DNA of 64,000 nt, taken from Corallium rubrum (lineage: Eukaryota; Cnidaria; Anthozoa; Scleralcyonacea; Coralliidae). The stretch covers positions 1,986,178 to 2,050,177 of the forward strand of contig OZ036005.1 of NCBI GenBank assembly GCA_964035015.1. The letters are read 5' to 3'. This document shows, in pieces, positions 21,064 to 31,340 of the stretch. A program made the position numbers and the translations under genes. The notes under the pieces are model-generated. The model worked only from the letters and a program-made list of their open reading frames with translations. It made no database searches and was not told where the DNA came from. Within the stretch, counting starts at the first letter, position 1; each line of letters opens with the position of its first letter.

Positions 21064-21787
21064 CACAAATTTTGAAAGTTTCATACCACTTGTGTATAAA
21101 AAGGGCTTAGTAATGACTTTACTTTTTCGTTATTTTAACATTTCTTCCTCCTACACAATTTTTCACGAAGAACTAGAGAAATTTAAAAGTATCATGCTTC
21201 AAAATGGTTATCCTATCAAATTTTTAGATAGTTGTATTCGCAAATTTCTTGAAAAAATTTTTTGCCCAGCGTCTAAAATTACCACAGCACCCAAACGTAT
21301 CATTTTATTTACACTTCCGTTCACCGGTCAACACTCCCTTCAAATTCGCCAACAAATCGTTAAGCTCTTTGCTTCTGCTTTTCCACAAATTCAACTTCGT
21401 GTTGTTTTTAAACCTATTAGACGCCTTTCAAGTTTTTTCCGTTTTAAAGATCAAATTCCTTTCGCTTTAAGATCACGCGTAGTTTATAAATTTAAGTGTC
21501 ATGACTGTGAGTCATTGTATGTTGGTGAAACCATTCGCCATTTACACACGCGTGCTTCTGAACACATGGGAGTTTCGGCTTACACGGGAAAGCCTCTTTC
21601 TTTGAGTTCCTGGTCTGGAGTTTTAGCACACCACAAAAAAACCGGCCACCCTGTTTCTTTAACAGATTTTTCTATTCTAAGCTCTTCTTCTTCCAATTTT
21701 GAACTCCTTAGAGAAAGTCTGCTTATTAATAAGTTAAATCCTTCACTCAACGCTAAAATCAGTTCTCTTCCTTTAAACTTATTTTGA
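21064..21787 (+). pseudogene. Partial inverted copy of the Penelope ORF
   Basis: Repeats the last half of the minus-strand ORF (from TNFESFIPLVYKKG to the stop) with the GIY-YIG domain intact but no RT palm. It lacks a start and has one fewer Leu codon near the C-terminus. It is a structural by-product of Penelope insertion rather than a gene of its own. Confidence 0.88.
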
Positions 21788-21978
21788 TTTATACACACGT
21801 TTTTCTTTATATTTTTCTTACTTGTCTTGACACATAACTGAAAACATTCTATCATACCTGTTACTTCACACTGTAATTTATTAACTGTCACTTCCACCCC
21901 TCTCTCAGTTACTCATTTCCTGTTACTGTAAATATATTAGCATATAAGTCGAGATAACCTTGTAAATAATTATTCACT

Positions 21979-22008
21979 CTGAAGATGTTGCAGGATTAGC
22001 AACGAAAC
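21979..22008 (+). ncRNA. Hammerhead-ribozyme core, inverted Penelope copy
   Basis: CTGAAGA at 21979-21985, stem GTTGC (21987-21991) with GCAAC (21999-22003), loop AGGATTA, then GAAAC at 22004-22008. Identical in sequence to the minus-strand copy at 19297-19326. Confidence 0.6.
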
Positions 22009-22149
22009 GTTAGTTTTAATAAAAATTTGAAATAACTCATGTCTCTTTCAATATGGGGCTTTTTAAAATTATATGCTGGGCTTTAATATTCCTGACAAAA
22101 TTTCAAATATATCTACATAGGTATATAGTTTTGCAGTGGTCAAATCCAT

Positions 22150-22345
22150 ATGAACAGATGATTTGACAGGCTGAAGTATATACATTCTCTACATCAAAGT
22201 AAGTATTAAAGGTCTGAACAAGATAATTATTAGTGCTTGACTTAAAAATGTTAAATGAAGAAGAAAGTTTAATCGAAGAAGGTAGTGAGTTCCAAAGAGT
22301 ACGATTCTGTAGTGTTGAAGTAACTGTTTTTAATTAAGGTTCTGG
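22150..22345 (-). pseudogene. Non-LTR retrotransposon C-terminal fragment
   Basis: On the minus strand the frame reads TLWNSLPSSIKLSSSFNIFK, the widely conserved end of L2/CR1-like LINE proteins, followed by SSTNNYLVQTFNTYF. It is only about 60 codons long, with no RT palm and no poly-A or microsatellite tail recognised. Confidence 0.7.
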
Positions 22346-22856
22346 TTAAACGATGTTGGCGGGACTAATATTCATGAAGAGTTACTTATATCAACAAACG
22401 AAGCTTTTGTATATTGGTAACGTCCACATGAGCAACAACAGCATTAACAAAAGTAATTGGGAAATTATTATAATCTTAATCGGCTTAAGAAAGTCAATCT
22501 TAGTCCACCAACAGTCAAAACCTTATGACAGTTAATACAAGTATTTAGAAAAGCGTGGCTGATGCTTTCAACTAGCAACAGTTATAGTTTTCAGTAACTC
22601 CAAGCCATTGTATATCTGACTGATATTTGAGTAATAATCAAATTGATTGCTGGTGGCATGTTATTAAACAGCATTTTACTGACCGGGACACTATGGCGAC
22701 TTATTAATTAATGAAATTTCGTTTATTGACTGAAAGAAAATTTAACTTGCGTCAGTAGCCTCTGTCACCCATTGCAACTGTCTAATTTGATATTGACAAC
22801 AAACCAAGAAAGCTTCAAAGTTCTCGATTATATAGCATGTTCTAAGGATTTTAGGT

Positions 22857-23075
22857 GAAGGAAAATTCGAGCGTAGAATATATACATTTTAAGACCAAAC
22901 CGGGACCAGTTGCGAAAAATGCAACTACACAGACCTTCCGGCGGGAATTGAACCCACGACCTTGCGATTCTAGTGCAATGCTCTGACCACTGAGCCACGG
23001 AGGCCGTTGCCGAGAGCTTGATCGCGAGTTCTGTATATATATAATAAGGTGGTAATGCCAGGATTAGAATAAATA
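22857..23075 (-). mobile_element. tRNA-derived SINE (Ser-like head), copy 2
   Basis: On the minus strand the tRNA-like head reads CCGTGGCTCAGTGGTCAGAG with an anticodon-loop-like CTAGAAT and a good B-box GGTTCAATTCC. It is followed by a unique body (TGCATTTTTCGCAACTGGTC) and an end with CTTCACC. It matches 46270-46492 over its length. A working tRNA is excluded by stem mismatches and the attached body. Confidence 0.8.
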
Positions 23076-23930
23076 AAGTTAGTTAGGTTTCCTCTGGTTT
23101 CCTCTTGTAGTACGGACCGATGAAGGATGGTCCTTACGGGATTTCTATAGGAAGAACAGTTTATGACTGATGGAGTTATCCAGTATAAATATCATGTAGT
23201 TTAGTTTAGTTTACTCTCACTGGTTTCCCCCTCACCCCCTGTAGTAAAACTGGATCAATGAAAGATGTCCCTACTGGGCCGCTAGGAAGAACAGTTTAGG
23301 TATTACTGATAGAGTTATCCAGTGTAAATAGACTTTAAATTAAATTGAGTTATTTTGATATTCAGATAAGTAAGAACCTCAGAAACCACGTCTTTTTTAA
23401 GATACTGTGCAGAACTAAATAATTCAACAAGTTACCTTAAAAGAAAATTGCAGCTAAATATTGCTATCGGCACTAAAATATATATCAGTATCGACAATTT
23501 TGCTACCAATATCTGTGTTTAGTACAAACCAACTAGTGGGCTATTACAAATGCTGCATTCTGATTGGCTGCGCTACTCACTGTCTATTGGTGTTAGACCA
23601 CTAGTAGCGAAAGAGTCAAGTTTTAAATGCAAAATAATGGCAGAAAACTCGTTGACTTTTCAGTTTGTTTCTTTAAAATAATAGTTTGTCCGATTAGTCG
23701 TTTTATATAAAGAATACTTAGATGTGTGGAAATATGAAATTTATTTCGAGTGTTGACTAGGATATCTCAGAACAATACATGACTGTTTAGAAATCTGACA
23801 TTTATTTCTCGTGTTGACTAGGATATGGATAATAATACACGGTCATGTATTATTCTCTATTTACACTATTGGTATAACTATCCCTAGTTATACTATTTGA
23901 TATTTCGAAACTGAAGTCTATATATATATA
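23076..23930. repeat. AT-rich region with foldback fragments
   Basis: A duplicated motif (CGATGAAGGATG/CAATGAAAGATG context) lies at 23100-23330. At 23527-23850 ATTCTGATTGGCTGCGCTAC resembles the edge of the element at 30.95 kb. GTGTTGACTAGGATAT appears twice near a weak palindrome. No gene. Confidence 0.4.
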
Positions 23931-23984
23931 TATAGTTTCTTCAACATCGATCGAGAGACTTCAATGGTGGGGAAGCGGGGGCTA

Positions 23985-24050
23985 GTGGGGCTATAGCCCC
24001 CCCCCCCATATTTCTAAGAAGGGGGCTAAGCCCCCCCCCCCCCCCCCTCC
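23985..24050. repeat. C/G homopolymer-rich palindrome
   Basis: Runs of 12 to 19 C with GGGGGCTA/TAGCCCCC arms. The G-rich strand could form quadruplexes, but homopolymer slippage is the simpler reading. Confidence 0.5.
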
Positions 24051-24314
24051 CGCAATATCTTCTGCGCATTTGATCATATATTAGCATGTTAATTTGCGCA
24101 TTATAAATATTAAATATTATTATTATTATCTTCGACAATGGGGCTAAAAAAGGCCTAAAATTTGCTGGGGAGGGAGCAAAATACACTTTTTATCATTCTA
24201 TTGACAAATTAGCCCCTCCGATATCAAACATCTTCCGCCGCCACTGGGAGACTTAATTTTTCATCTTATATTGTTGGAATAATTATTGTGGTACAGTGTG
24301 GAGAAAAATTATAT

Positions 24315-24443
24315 TAGGTGTTACTCCGAGTGACGAACCATACTGGGTAAGTCGAGAAAACTCTACTTGGCCCGGCTGGGATTCGAACCCGCGACCTTCG
24401 GTTTACTAGTCCGACGCTCTACCAACTGAGCTACAGGTCAAGT
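24315..24443 (-). mobile_element. tRNA-derived SINE (Thr-like head), copy 1
   Basis: Minus-strand head GTAGCTCAGTTGGTAGAGC, anticodon-loop-like CTAGTAA (AGT, as in tRNA-Thr) and B-box GGTTCGAATCC, then a body with TAGAGTTTTCTC and an end GGAGTAACACC. The same unit lies at 47306-47432. The top of the anticodon stem is mismatched, so this is a SINE. Confidence 0.82.
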
Positions 24444-24449
24444 TGGGAG

Positions 24450-25200
24450 CTGATCGTTGAATGATGGCATATTCATACTCATAATTTTACAATCCAACGC
24501 CTTGTAAAAAGTAATAAAAGACGCAGCCAGTTTTTTTATAATTTACAGCTGTTTATTTGATTTGTTTGATAACATCAATGTTGTTTTTCGCTATCATCAG
24601 AAAATATCGATCCCAAAATATATCAGCTATAAATTGGAGTAATTTCCTACATAGCCCTTGCAATATATAGCTCGGGAAAGAAGTACGAGACTGTAACAGT
24701 TAAGAGAATGTAAAATACACCGGAATCAACAAAATGTCCGAATCTATTAACGAGCTTCGTGTCATATGTCTTGTAATGGTTACATCTATATAAAATCTAT
24801 CAGGATTCAAAATATACGCTTATCGAGTTCACAAAGCCTTGAGGGCGAGATGTTATCTCAAGTTTTCATCTTAAGTGCGCGATAGAGAAAAAACGGCATA
24901 AATGGTTTTAAAAAAATTCTTATCTCAAATAACTCTTGAAGTTGAGGTCGAGGATGATCTGGATTTAATTCTGGTTTTAATTCTGTGTCAGTATTATTCT
25001 CAGAAAAAACATGAAGATTGAAGAGAACATTTTATGATTGAATCTATAACACTCTCGCAGTCAACTGAAAAACATGTTGGTCCGAGAAAGGTTTGAATTG
25101 GCATCTTCGATAATAATATTTTAATAATATTTATCTAAAGATGATTGTGGAATAGAATTTCAAAAACACTATTACACACGTCCTCAAAGATAAGCGTTAA
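24450..25200. other. Intergenic, nothing recognised
   Basis: AT-rich; no reading frame or repeat I can place. Confidence 0.4.
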
Positions 25201-25224
25201 GTCAGTATAGCAAAAATGTCCTGT

Positions 25225-25425
25225 GCGTTTAATATGTTATAGTGAAGTGAAAAGGTAGTAAACTGCATGCCAAGAACAGTTTTGATAACAAAATACTGAC
25301 GTTCCCAGCGAAGCCCTATAGCTTCATCACATTTTACTCTGATGAAAGGCTCCACTTGAAACGTCAGTATTTTGTTATCAAAATTATATTCCGTCAGCAC
25401 GGCTTTATCACATTTTCACTTTGCT
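25225..25425. repeat. Foldback repeat with hammerhead-like core
   Basis: Left and right halves are inverted: TTTTGATAACAAAATACTGACG and its counterpart near 25360. On the plus strand CTGATGA (25339-25345), AAG...CTT as a 3-bp stem and GAAAC (25358-25362) give a hammerhead-like core. Decayed relatives lie near 12580, 15652, 28320-28480, 29910-30060 and 51112. Confidence 0.55.
25339..25362 (+). ncRNA. Hammerhead-ribozyme-like core
   Basis: CTGATGA, short stem AAG/CTT, GAAAC, then GTCAGTATTTTGTTA, where a weak AC/GU stem III followed by a UH-type site is possible. The stems are short, so catalysis may need a dimer or may be lost. Confidence 0.45.
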
Positions 25426-25932
25426 TTATCTAAAACACTACCTCTACTTTTTTACATTTAATATGTGGAGCAGGGTTGAGCATAAGTTTGTTACATTCAT
25501 TTATTTTTGTCCAACTTATAAAAAAAATATTGTTATTGGCAGGCCAAAGATGGTTTGTATAAATCCAGATGGTCATCTATCTCTAGTGTTTGTTTTTCAT
25601 AAATAAATTAGTCATAAATTATTCATACTGAGCTTTCAAAGCATTCAAAAAGTCTGTTTCAAAATTAGAGCGAAGCAGGTGAGACAATAAAAGTCAGATA
25701 ACAAGCTTGATCTCATTTAGAAACAGCATTGTGAAGCGAACTAATTCGACGTCGTGAGGACGACTTTTAGCAGAAGCAACAGGAATTAATTTCAAATCAT
25801 GAAAGTGCATTCCGTCGTTAGACGGCAAGTGTCAAATTAAGGATTTAGTGAAATTTGTCAAAACTAAAGAACGGTTGAGTAAGTTTTTACAGTATTAACT
25901 TTTCATTTCCGTCTGATATTTCACACGATCCA

Positions 25933-27048
25933 ATGTCCAATATTAGCAACTATCTCAATTACACCAACTGCACGAGCAAGACTACAGAAGAAGTGTCCCT
26001 AGTTTGGACTGTGTTTCAACTGCTGGTCTTCACAGTGATAATCATCACTGCCCTTTCTGGTAATATTCTCGTCTGTGTTGCAGTGTATAAGTTTCGACAG
26101 CTCCAGACATCTACGAATTACGCCATAGTTAGTCTGGCTATTACCGATGTACTTATGGTATATGTTATGATATTACACGCTACGACAGTGGTTAAAGGTG
26201 AATGGACGTTAGGAGTAACCATGTGTGATGTGACTTCCACCATTGGTCTAACACTCAACTTGGTTTCATTAGTTCATTTAACGTACATTAGTTTTGATCG
26301 CTATATTGCCATTGTTAAACCATTTCGATATCAAGTCTGGATCACCAAACCAAGAGTAATAGTTATCATGGTCATCCTATGGTTCACGACTTGCCTCATC
26401 CTTAATCTTCCTTGGGCTGACTTTAAATACAGATCTAATGTTTTTGGCTGTATCAAAGACGTTAAACGCGGCAGCTTTCGATTATCGACATTAGTTATGC
26501 TTTTGGCGTTTGTCAGTATTCCTACAGCCTTCATCTTATTCACGCACGTCTCAATATGTCGTATCGCTCGCAGCCATGCCATCAAATTGACAAAACAAGA
26601 AAGCAATCTTCATAGAAACTTTCAAGAACATTCCGATGGAATGCAGGGGAGTAATGTAAGCAGGAATAAAACAATGACTTTTAAAAGAGAACTGAAATCC
26701 GTAAAGACATTCGGAATCGTTGTCGGTTGTTTCTTGATATGCTACATTCCATTTTATACCGTAGCTACAACCAGATCATTCAAAGGACTCCACAGTGTTC
26801 CTAACTCAGTTTTAACCACCGTTACTTGGTTTGCTTTCGTCAATAGCTGTATCAACCCAATCTTATACTCCTTGCGAAATCATCAATTTAAAAGCGCGTT
26901 CAAAAAGATATTTCGAAGAGGGATTGGAAGGATTCTACCGCTGCAGACAACAAACAACAACAGACATTCGTTTCTAGTGCGAACGGCCAGTGGCCAAGAT
27001 GAGCTTTCAGCGACAAGAGATGAAACATTTGCAGTAACAAATACATAA
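25933..27048 (+). CDS. Rhodopsin-family GPCR, orphan
   Basis: Intronless 371-residue frame. N-glycosylation sequons lie at Asn3, Asn9 and Asn12. TM1 has SGNILVC, TM2 LAITD (around 68-72), Cys98 precedes TM3, DRY is at 122-124, Trp150 lies in TM4, Cys173 in ECL2, Pro197 in TM5, FLICYIPF (267-274) in TM6 and NPILY at 308-312 in TM7, followed by a basic helix 8. As in the receptor at 8361-9995, the CWxP Trp is Tyr and the amine-binding Asp3.32 is absent (Gly here). ECL2 is also alike (RSNVFGC against RSSVFGC), so the two are probably lineage-specific paralogues. The third intracellular loop (about 209-257) is of ordinary length, unlike the repeat-filled loop of its relative. It would signal through G proteins at the plasma membrane; the ligand is unknown. 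Confidence 0.94.
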   Translation: MSNISNYLNYTNCTSKTTEEVSLVWTVFQLLVFTVIIITALSGNILVCVAVYKFRQLQTSTNYAIVSLAITDVLMVYVMILHATTVVKGEWTLGVTMCDVTSTIGLTLNLVSLVHLTYISFDRYIAIVKPFRYQVWITKPRVIVIMVILWFTTCLILNLPWADFKYRSNVFGCIKDVKRGSFRLSTLVMLLAFVSIPTAFILFTHVSICRIARSHAIKLTKQESNLHRNFQEHSDGMQGSNVSRNKTMTFKRELKSVKTFGIVVGCFLICYIPFYTVATTRSFKGLHSVPNSVLTTVTWFAFVNSCINPILYSLRNHQFKSAFKKIFRRGIGRILPLQTTNNNRHSFLVRTASGQDELSATRDETFAVTNT

Positions 27049-27448
27049 TTAAATACATGTACAGATCGTGTTTAGAATGGATACTCAAAAAAGACTTTGA
27101 GCTCAAAGAATATCCGGAAAAAAACTGTTTTCCACTGAATAATGAAACGATACATTATGTATAATACAGTATATTAGATGTTGTTCAACAGTGTTTCTGT
27201 AGAGGACTATAGTATTGCAAGAACTGAAGGAAAAGATTTTCATGAATCCGTGTTTCTAATTTAGAAATGTTGAGTTAAGGATTATAATAAAGGATTAGAT
27301 AGACATGTAAGAAGTAGTGTGCTGCATGCGTGGGCTGCAGTATAGAAATATAAATCAGAAATGTTAAATGGTTTGAATACTGTCGAAATACAACTATATA
27401 TACTGTAGATATAAATGGCTTGGTTCTACGTAAAGTTGTTCAGTTTAT
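27049..27448. other. Receptor downstream region
   Basis: 3' flank of the receptor. No AATAAA within the first hundred bases; AATAAAGG occurs near 27286. No other feature. Confidence 0.35.
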
Positions 27449-27451
27449 AGT

Positions 27452-28157
27452 AGGGACTTTAAGATGTTAGGACGACGGCGGTTAAAACGCAAGATAAGTT
27501 TTACAATTTAAAGAAGTCATCACATTAACTGACTATTATATTTGATATTTGAAGGTAGTTTAATGACTTCCAAAACGCCCCGGCTCTGCTAAAATGATTG
27601 TAGCGCGTCAGTATTGAAGTCAATCTCAAGCAACAGTTCTCATCTTTTGGCCGTTGACGTCGTCCTGAAGACGTGAAAATGCTCTGAGTGGCGTTGTATA
27701 AAGAACGAAAACGGTGTTGAGATTACTCTTGGGACTAAGGGTCTGTTTATATGATCCCGGTGTACCGGGACGGGATGGCAGCCGGGATGATTTTGATGTA
27801 TTGAAATAAGTCAACACGTAAAACAGAAAAACACGCGATGCCTGAAGAAACTCAGATTTTGTTGATCTGATCATAAAGTTAAAAGTGAATGATTGTGGCA
27901 ATTGAAAATGGCCTTTGTTGAGGTTATTTAGTAATCTAGGCCTTGAAAAATGTTGGCGAAAGCTTTCCGATGCACATAATCAAAAACCGTGACTTATTTC
28001 AATACATCAAAATCATCCCGGCTGCCATCCCGTCCCGGTACACCGGGATCATATAAACAGGTCCTAAAAATTATTCATTTTCTTTGTTTTGCAAAAAGAA
28101 TTCTTTTCTTTAGAGGACGTCGTCGTTGAGGTTGACTTCGTAGATCTTAAAGTCCCT
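27452..28157. mobile_element. AGGGACTTTAAGAT-ended MITE, interrupted
   Basis: Ends AGGGACTTTAAGAT and ATCTTAAAGTCCCT form the inverted repeat. AGT flanks both sides (27449-27451 and 28158-28160). It is interrupted by a second MITE at 27739-28064. Related copies lie at 29407-29775 and 48218-48815 and, more distantly, inside the 10.3-15.8 kb duplication (AGGGAGCTTAAGC ends). Confidence 0.75.
27739..28064. mobile_element. PIF/Harbinger-like MITE, copy 1
   Basis: Long inverted ends starting GGGTCTGTTTATATGATCCC and extending over 70 bp. TAA flanks both sides (27736-27738 and 28065-28067). The uninterrupted relative at 29407-29775 shows the pre-insertion sequence. A GGG start and a TAA duplication fit PIF/Harbinger. 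Confidence 0.8.
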
Positions 28158-28319
28158 AGTAATTGCACTTGTCGACTTTCATTAATTTAAGTCCTGCACA
28201 GACGACAACATTTTCCTTGACAAGTTTTATTTGTTCGTGTGTACGACACAAATTGATAAGTTTTTCCTGTAAAAAAGTGAGTGCTGCGTAGGCAGTGTTG
28301 TAGGTAGAGCAAAGTGCCA

Positions 28320-28480
28320 AGAAGATGGTAAAGTGTTCAGAGATCAGTTTTGATAACGAAATACTGACATTTTGAGTGGAACACTTCATCGGAATGAAAA
28401 ATGGGTGAAGGGCTCCGCTTGAAATGTCAGTATATCGTTATAAAAACTATTCCCAGCAGTTCACCATCTTTTCACTTTTA
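28320..28480. repeat. Decayed hammerhead-family foldback
   Basis: Contains AACGAAATACTGACATTTTG and GGGCTCCGCTTGAAATGTCA as inverted halves of the family described at 25225. The core is GAAAT rather than GAAAC, so probably dead. Confidence 0.5.
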
Positions 28481-29320
28481 TTATTTACTCTGGCTAACGT
28501 CAGATGATTTTATTCGTTAAAGGAAGAAATCTAGCAGTGAAAGAGTCGAATGAGAACAGGCACAAAATACGGTCATCTCGTAACATTCAATCTTAGATTT
28601 CGAAATATCATAGGCGTAGCAGGCGGGTAATTAATTGCCCTCCCAAAATATTCGAAAAAGGAAAATTCGAGCACTTTCTGCTAAGAGTTTCGGGCAATTT
28701 TGACAATGTATTGCTGTGAAATGTTCAAGAAAAATCCATACGTTAAGCTGAGACTGAAAAATATGACTTCAATATTTAACCCTAAATGCTTCGGGCAAAA
28801 ATCTCTGCCACCCCCAAACAGAATTGGGCTGCTACTTTGAGTCATAGATTTCGGTGGCTTAAACAGACATTTTTAGTTCAAAGTTTGCTTTAAACAAAGA
28901 CCTCATGCATATTCGGGAAAAAGACCAGTTTCCTCGTAGCAAAATGTAATTAAATGGGTATAATTAGACGGGTATTAACGAAGCTTAAACTATTAGCCTG
29001 TTGCAAGTCAAGTTTAAAATTAATAAACATATAAAATAATTTCCGATCATATTAGAAAGACGCTGTTTGACTTTGACGAGTTTTAGGAAATTTTGACGAT
29101 AATTGGGAATATTATATAACATTGTAAGTAAATAAGCGGAAGCTGAATGTACAACTGCATTTTAAATTTATAAAAAACCCGCTTTACTCACGGATCAATT
29201 CATGTACGAGAATAATAGTATAGTTGTTACATAGGACTAAATTTTCTGTTCTTTATGAACGTTGGGTATTGTTAAGAAAGAACCAAATAAATTATATACT
29301 TTCTGTTTAACTGAAAAAGT
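28481..29320. other. Intergenic, nothing recognised
   Basis: AT-rich DNA without coding signs. Confidence 0.4.
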
Positions 29321-29406
29321 GAGTGCTGCGTATAGGCAGTGTTTTAGATAGACCAAAATGAAAAGGTCGTAAACTGCCGGTTTTAATAACGAAATACTAG
29401 AATACT

Positions 29407-29775
29407 AGGGACTTAAAGATGCTAGGACGACGACGGCGGTTAAAACGCAAGATTATAAGTTTTACAATTTGAAGAAGTCACGGCTAACTGGTCTTTGATA
29501 TTTGAAATTAGTTTAATGACTTCCCAAACGCCCCAGTATTGCTAAAATAATTGTAGTGTCAGTATTGAAGTCAATCTCAAGCAACAGTTCTCATCTTTTG
29601 GCTGTCGACGTCGTCCTGAAGACGTGAAAACGCTCAAAGTGGCGTTGTATATAAAGAATGTAGACGGTGTTGAGAGTACTCTTGGGTCTAAAATTATTCA
29701 TTCTCTTTGTTTTGCAAAAAGAATTATTTTGTCTAAAGGACGTCGTCGTTGAGGTCGACGTCGTAGATCTTAAAG
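29407..29775. mobile_element. AGGGACTTTAAGAT-ended MITE, uninterrupted copy
   Basis: Same body as 27452-28157 without the inner insertion: ACGACGACGGCGGTTAAAAC, then CTTTTGGCTGTCGACGTCGT, then AGGACGTCGTCGTTGAGGTC near the right end. The right terminus is truncated after GATCTTAAAG. Confidence 0.7.
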
Positions 29776-29909
29776 GAAATTTTCACAATAGTTAGGAATA
29801 TGTAATTAAATAAGCGGGAGCTGAATGCCGACTGCATTCTAAATTTGAAAAATTACCGCTTTACACAACTTTACAAATGGGTGTTGCTGACTGACAGTGG
29901 ACCTCAAAA

Positions 29910-30060
29910 GTAGAGTGCTGTATAGGCAGTGTTTTAGATAGAGCGAAGTGAAAAGATGGTAAACTGCGGAGAATAGTTTTTATAACGAAATACTGCCGTT
30001 TCAAGCGGAACCCTTCGTTAGTATTTCGTTACCACCTTTTCACATTGCTGAATGAGGCCT
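29910..30060. repeat. Decayed hammerhead-family repeat
   Basis: GTGAAAAGATGGTAAACTGC, then AACGAAATACTGCCGTTTCA as in the family at 25225, with the CTGANGA part lost. Confidence 0.5.
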
Positions 30061-30434
30061 TATTACTCTGTTATAATTCTACGCTTTCTAGCTTTGTCGT
30101 CAAGCGTCCTGTACAATAGTTTAAAAACGATTTCATAGAAAGTCACTAACAACGAAATCACTAACCATGAATTTTCTACAATCAAATACACAAAGAAAGC
30201 TTTAATTTGAAAAAATTTCCGCCCTAAAGCAACAGAATTTATATTCCGTTTGAAGTCCCGCTCGGATCAACAATTTTCCCGTTGGAAAGTTAGCCTGTTT
30301 ACTTCTTCCCTTGACGAGTACAATCATCTGGCGTACAGACAGAGTAAAAAGATAAAGTTGTTAGACAACAACGATGCGCACGAAAGGGTTAAGATCTTGT
30401 TATAGTGGTAATGATTCATACAAAATAATCATGA

Positions 30435-30745
30435 AAGCACGGGTGGCGTGTGCTGTTAGGGCGCTGCCTCTCACCGCTGCAGTTAAGCCCAGTTGGACGG
30501 GATTAGTACTTGGATGGGTGACCGTCTGGGAATAACCCCGTTCTCGAACTTGAATTTCATGTGAATAGAGTGTAAATGTTTTCTCCTGTGCTTCTAGGGT
30601 TTTTCTCAGGGTTCTGCGGTTTTCCTCCCTCCGCAAAATCAACACTTAGGTCTTAGCTTATGTCGTGCACTTTTAACATGAGCCTCTGGCTCGGATGATT
30701 GGGTGCCCACAAGTCCTGTGCTTACGAGGTTAAATAAATCATTTA
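30435..30745 (+). mobile_element. 5S rRNA-derived SINE, copy 2
   Basis: Nearly the same as 2628-2945: 5S-like TTAGTACTTGGATGGGTGAC, then a body with TCTCCTGTGCTT and the end GTTAAATAAATCATT, repeated twice as a short tail. Confidence 0.87.
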
Positions 30746-30916
30746 CATTTAAATAAATCATTTACATCATTTATATTTACATTGTTTCATCAAGTGCGGT
30801 CATTTCATGGAAACAATTAAAGCATTAAAGTTTAATTCCAATAATATCTCACATCTGACTGCATGGCACCGCTTGAATTGAAAATTACCCGCTCGCTAAC
30901 TCAACTTCCGTGTTTC

Positions 30917-31340
30917 TATAGAGTTTTAGTATACACCCAACCATCGTCTATTACAAATCCTGCATTCTGATTGGCTACTCAACCGTTGTCTATTCGTGAT
31001 GGACAACGTTTGAGAAAAATGAAAACAAACCTGAAAAAATATGGCAGTAAACTCTCGTTTGTAGACGTTTTGGAGGAATTTTTTGAGAGTTTGATAGAAA
31101 ATTCTATCCCTGAGAAAACTAAAACCGCCACAAAATATGGCATGAAGATTTTTAATGGTAAGGAACGAAATACAATTAAACAGTATTTTATTAATAAATC
31201 TGCTTTTACTTCCCGCTCACGAGTGGTTAAATAACACAACATTTTCGTCAGTTTGCACTAGAAAAACTGTATTTTTTAGAGTAGGTACAGGGTGTATACT
31301 AAAACAATTAGACAACTCGTCCTCGTTGTCTAATTGCTAA
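30917..31340 (+). pseudogene. Fragment of a transposon-like ORF (possible tyrosine-recombinase family)
   Basis: An 87-codon frame (30971-31234) contains FESLIENSIPEKTKTATKY and GMKIFN. The pattern T..AT..G...F resembles the N-terminal SAM-like segment of Crypton/DUF3504-type recombinase proteins that are common in cnidarian genomes. The frame lacks any catalytic region. Flanks TTAGTATACACCCAACC and GGGTGTATACTAAAAC are inverted, so the fragment lies inside a non-autonomous element. The family assignment is tentative. Confidence 0.4.

Larger units (their letters stand above)
19174..22098 (-). mobile_element. Penelope-like retroelement with inverted partial copy
   Basis: A 5'-truncated main copy (minus, to about 21063) is joined head to head to a partial inverted copy (plus, 21064-22098). 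Arms 19207-20243 and 21064-22098 are almost identical inverted repeats of about 1.03 kb. The flanks carry a 12-bp direct repeat, AATTTCAAATAT, at 19162-19173 and 22099-22110. On the left, 33 bp (19174-19206) lie between this repeat and the inverted arm, matching the roughly 34-bp one-sided extension described for Penelope elements. Such inverted or tandem partial copies are normal for this group. The arms are near identical, so the insertion is probably recent. Confidence 0.88.

Noticed and set aside
21092..21787. Separate 231-residue gene
   Set aside because: It is the inverted partial copy of the Penelope ORF, lacking the RT palm.
24370..24443. Functional tRNA-Thr gene (and 47306-47380)
   Set aside because: Stem mismatches and a conserved non-tRNA body shared by both copies show SINEs.
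26331..26606. 91-residue minus-strand frame within the receptor
   Set aside because: Antisense shadow of the GPCR at 25933.
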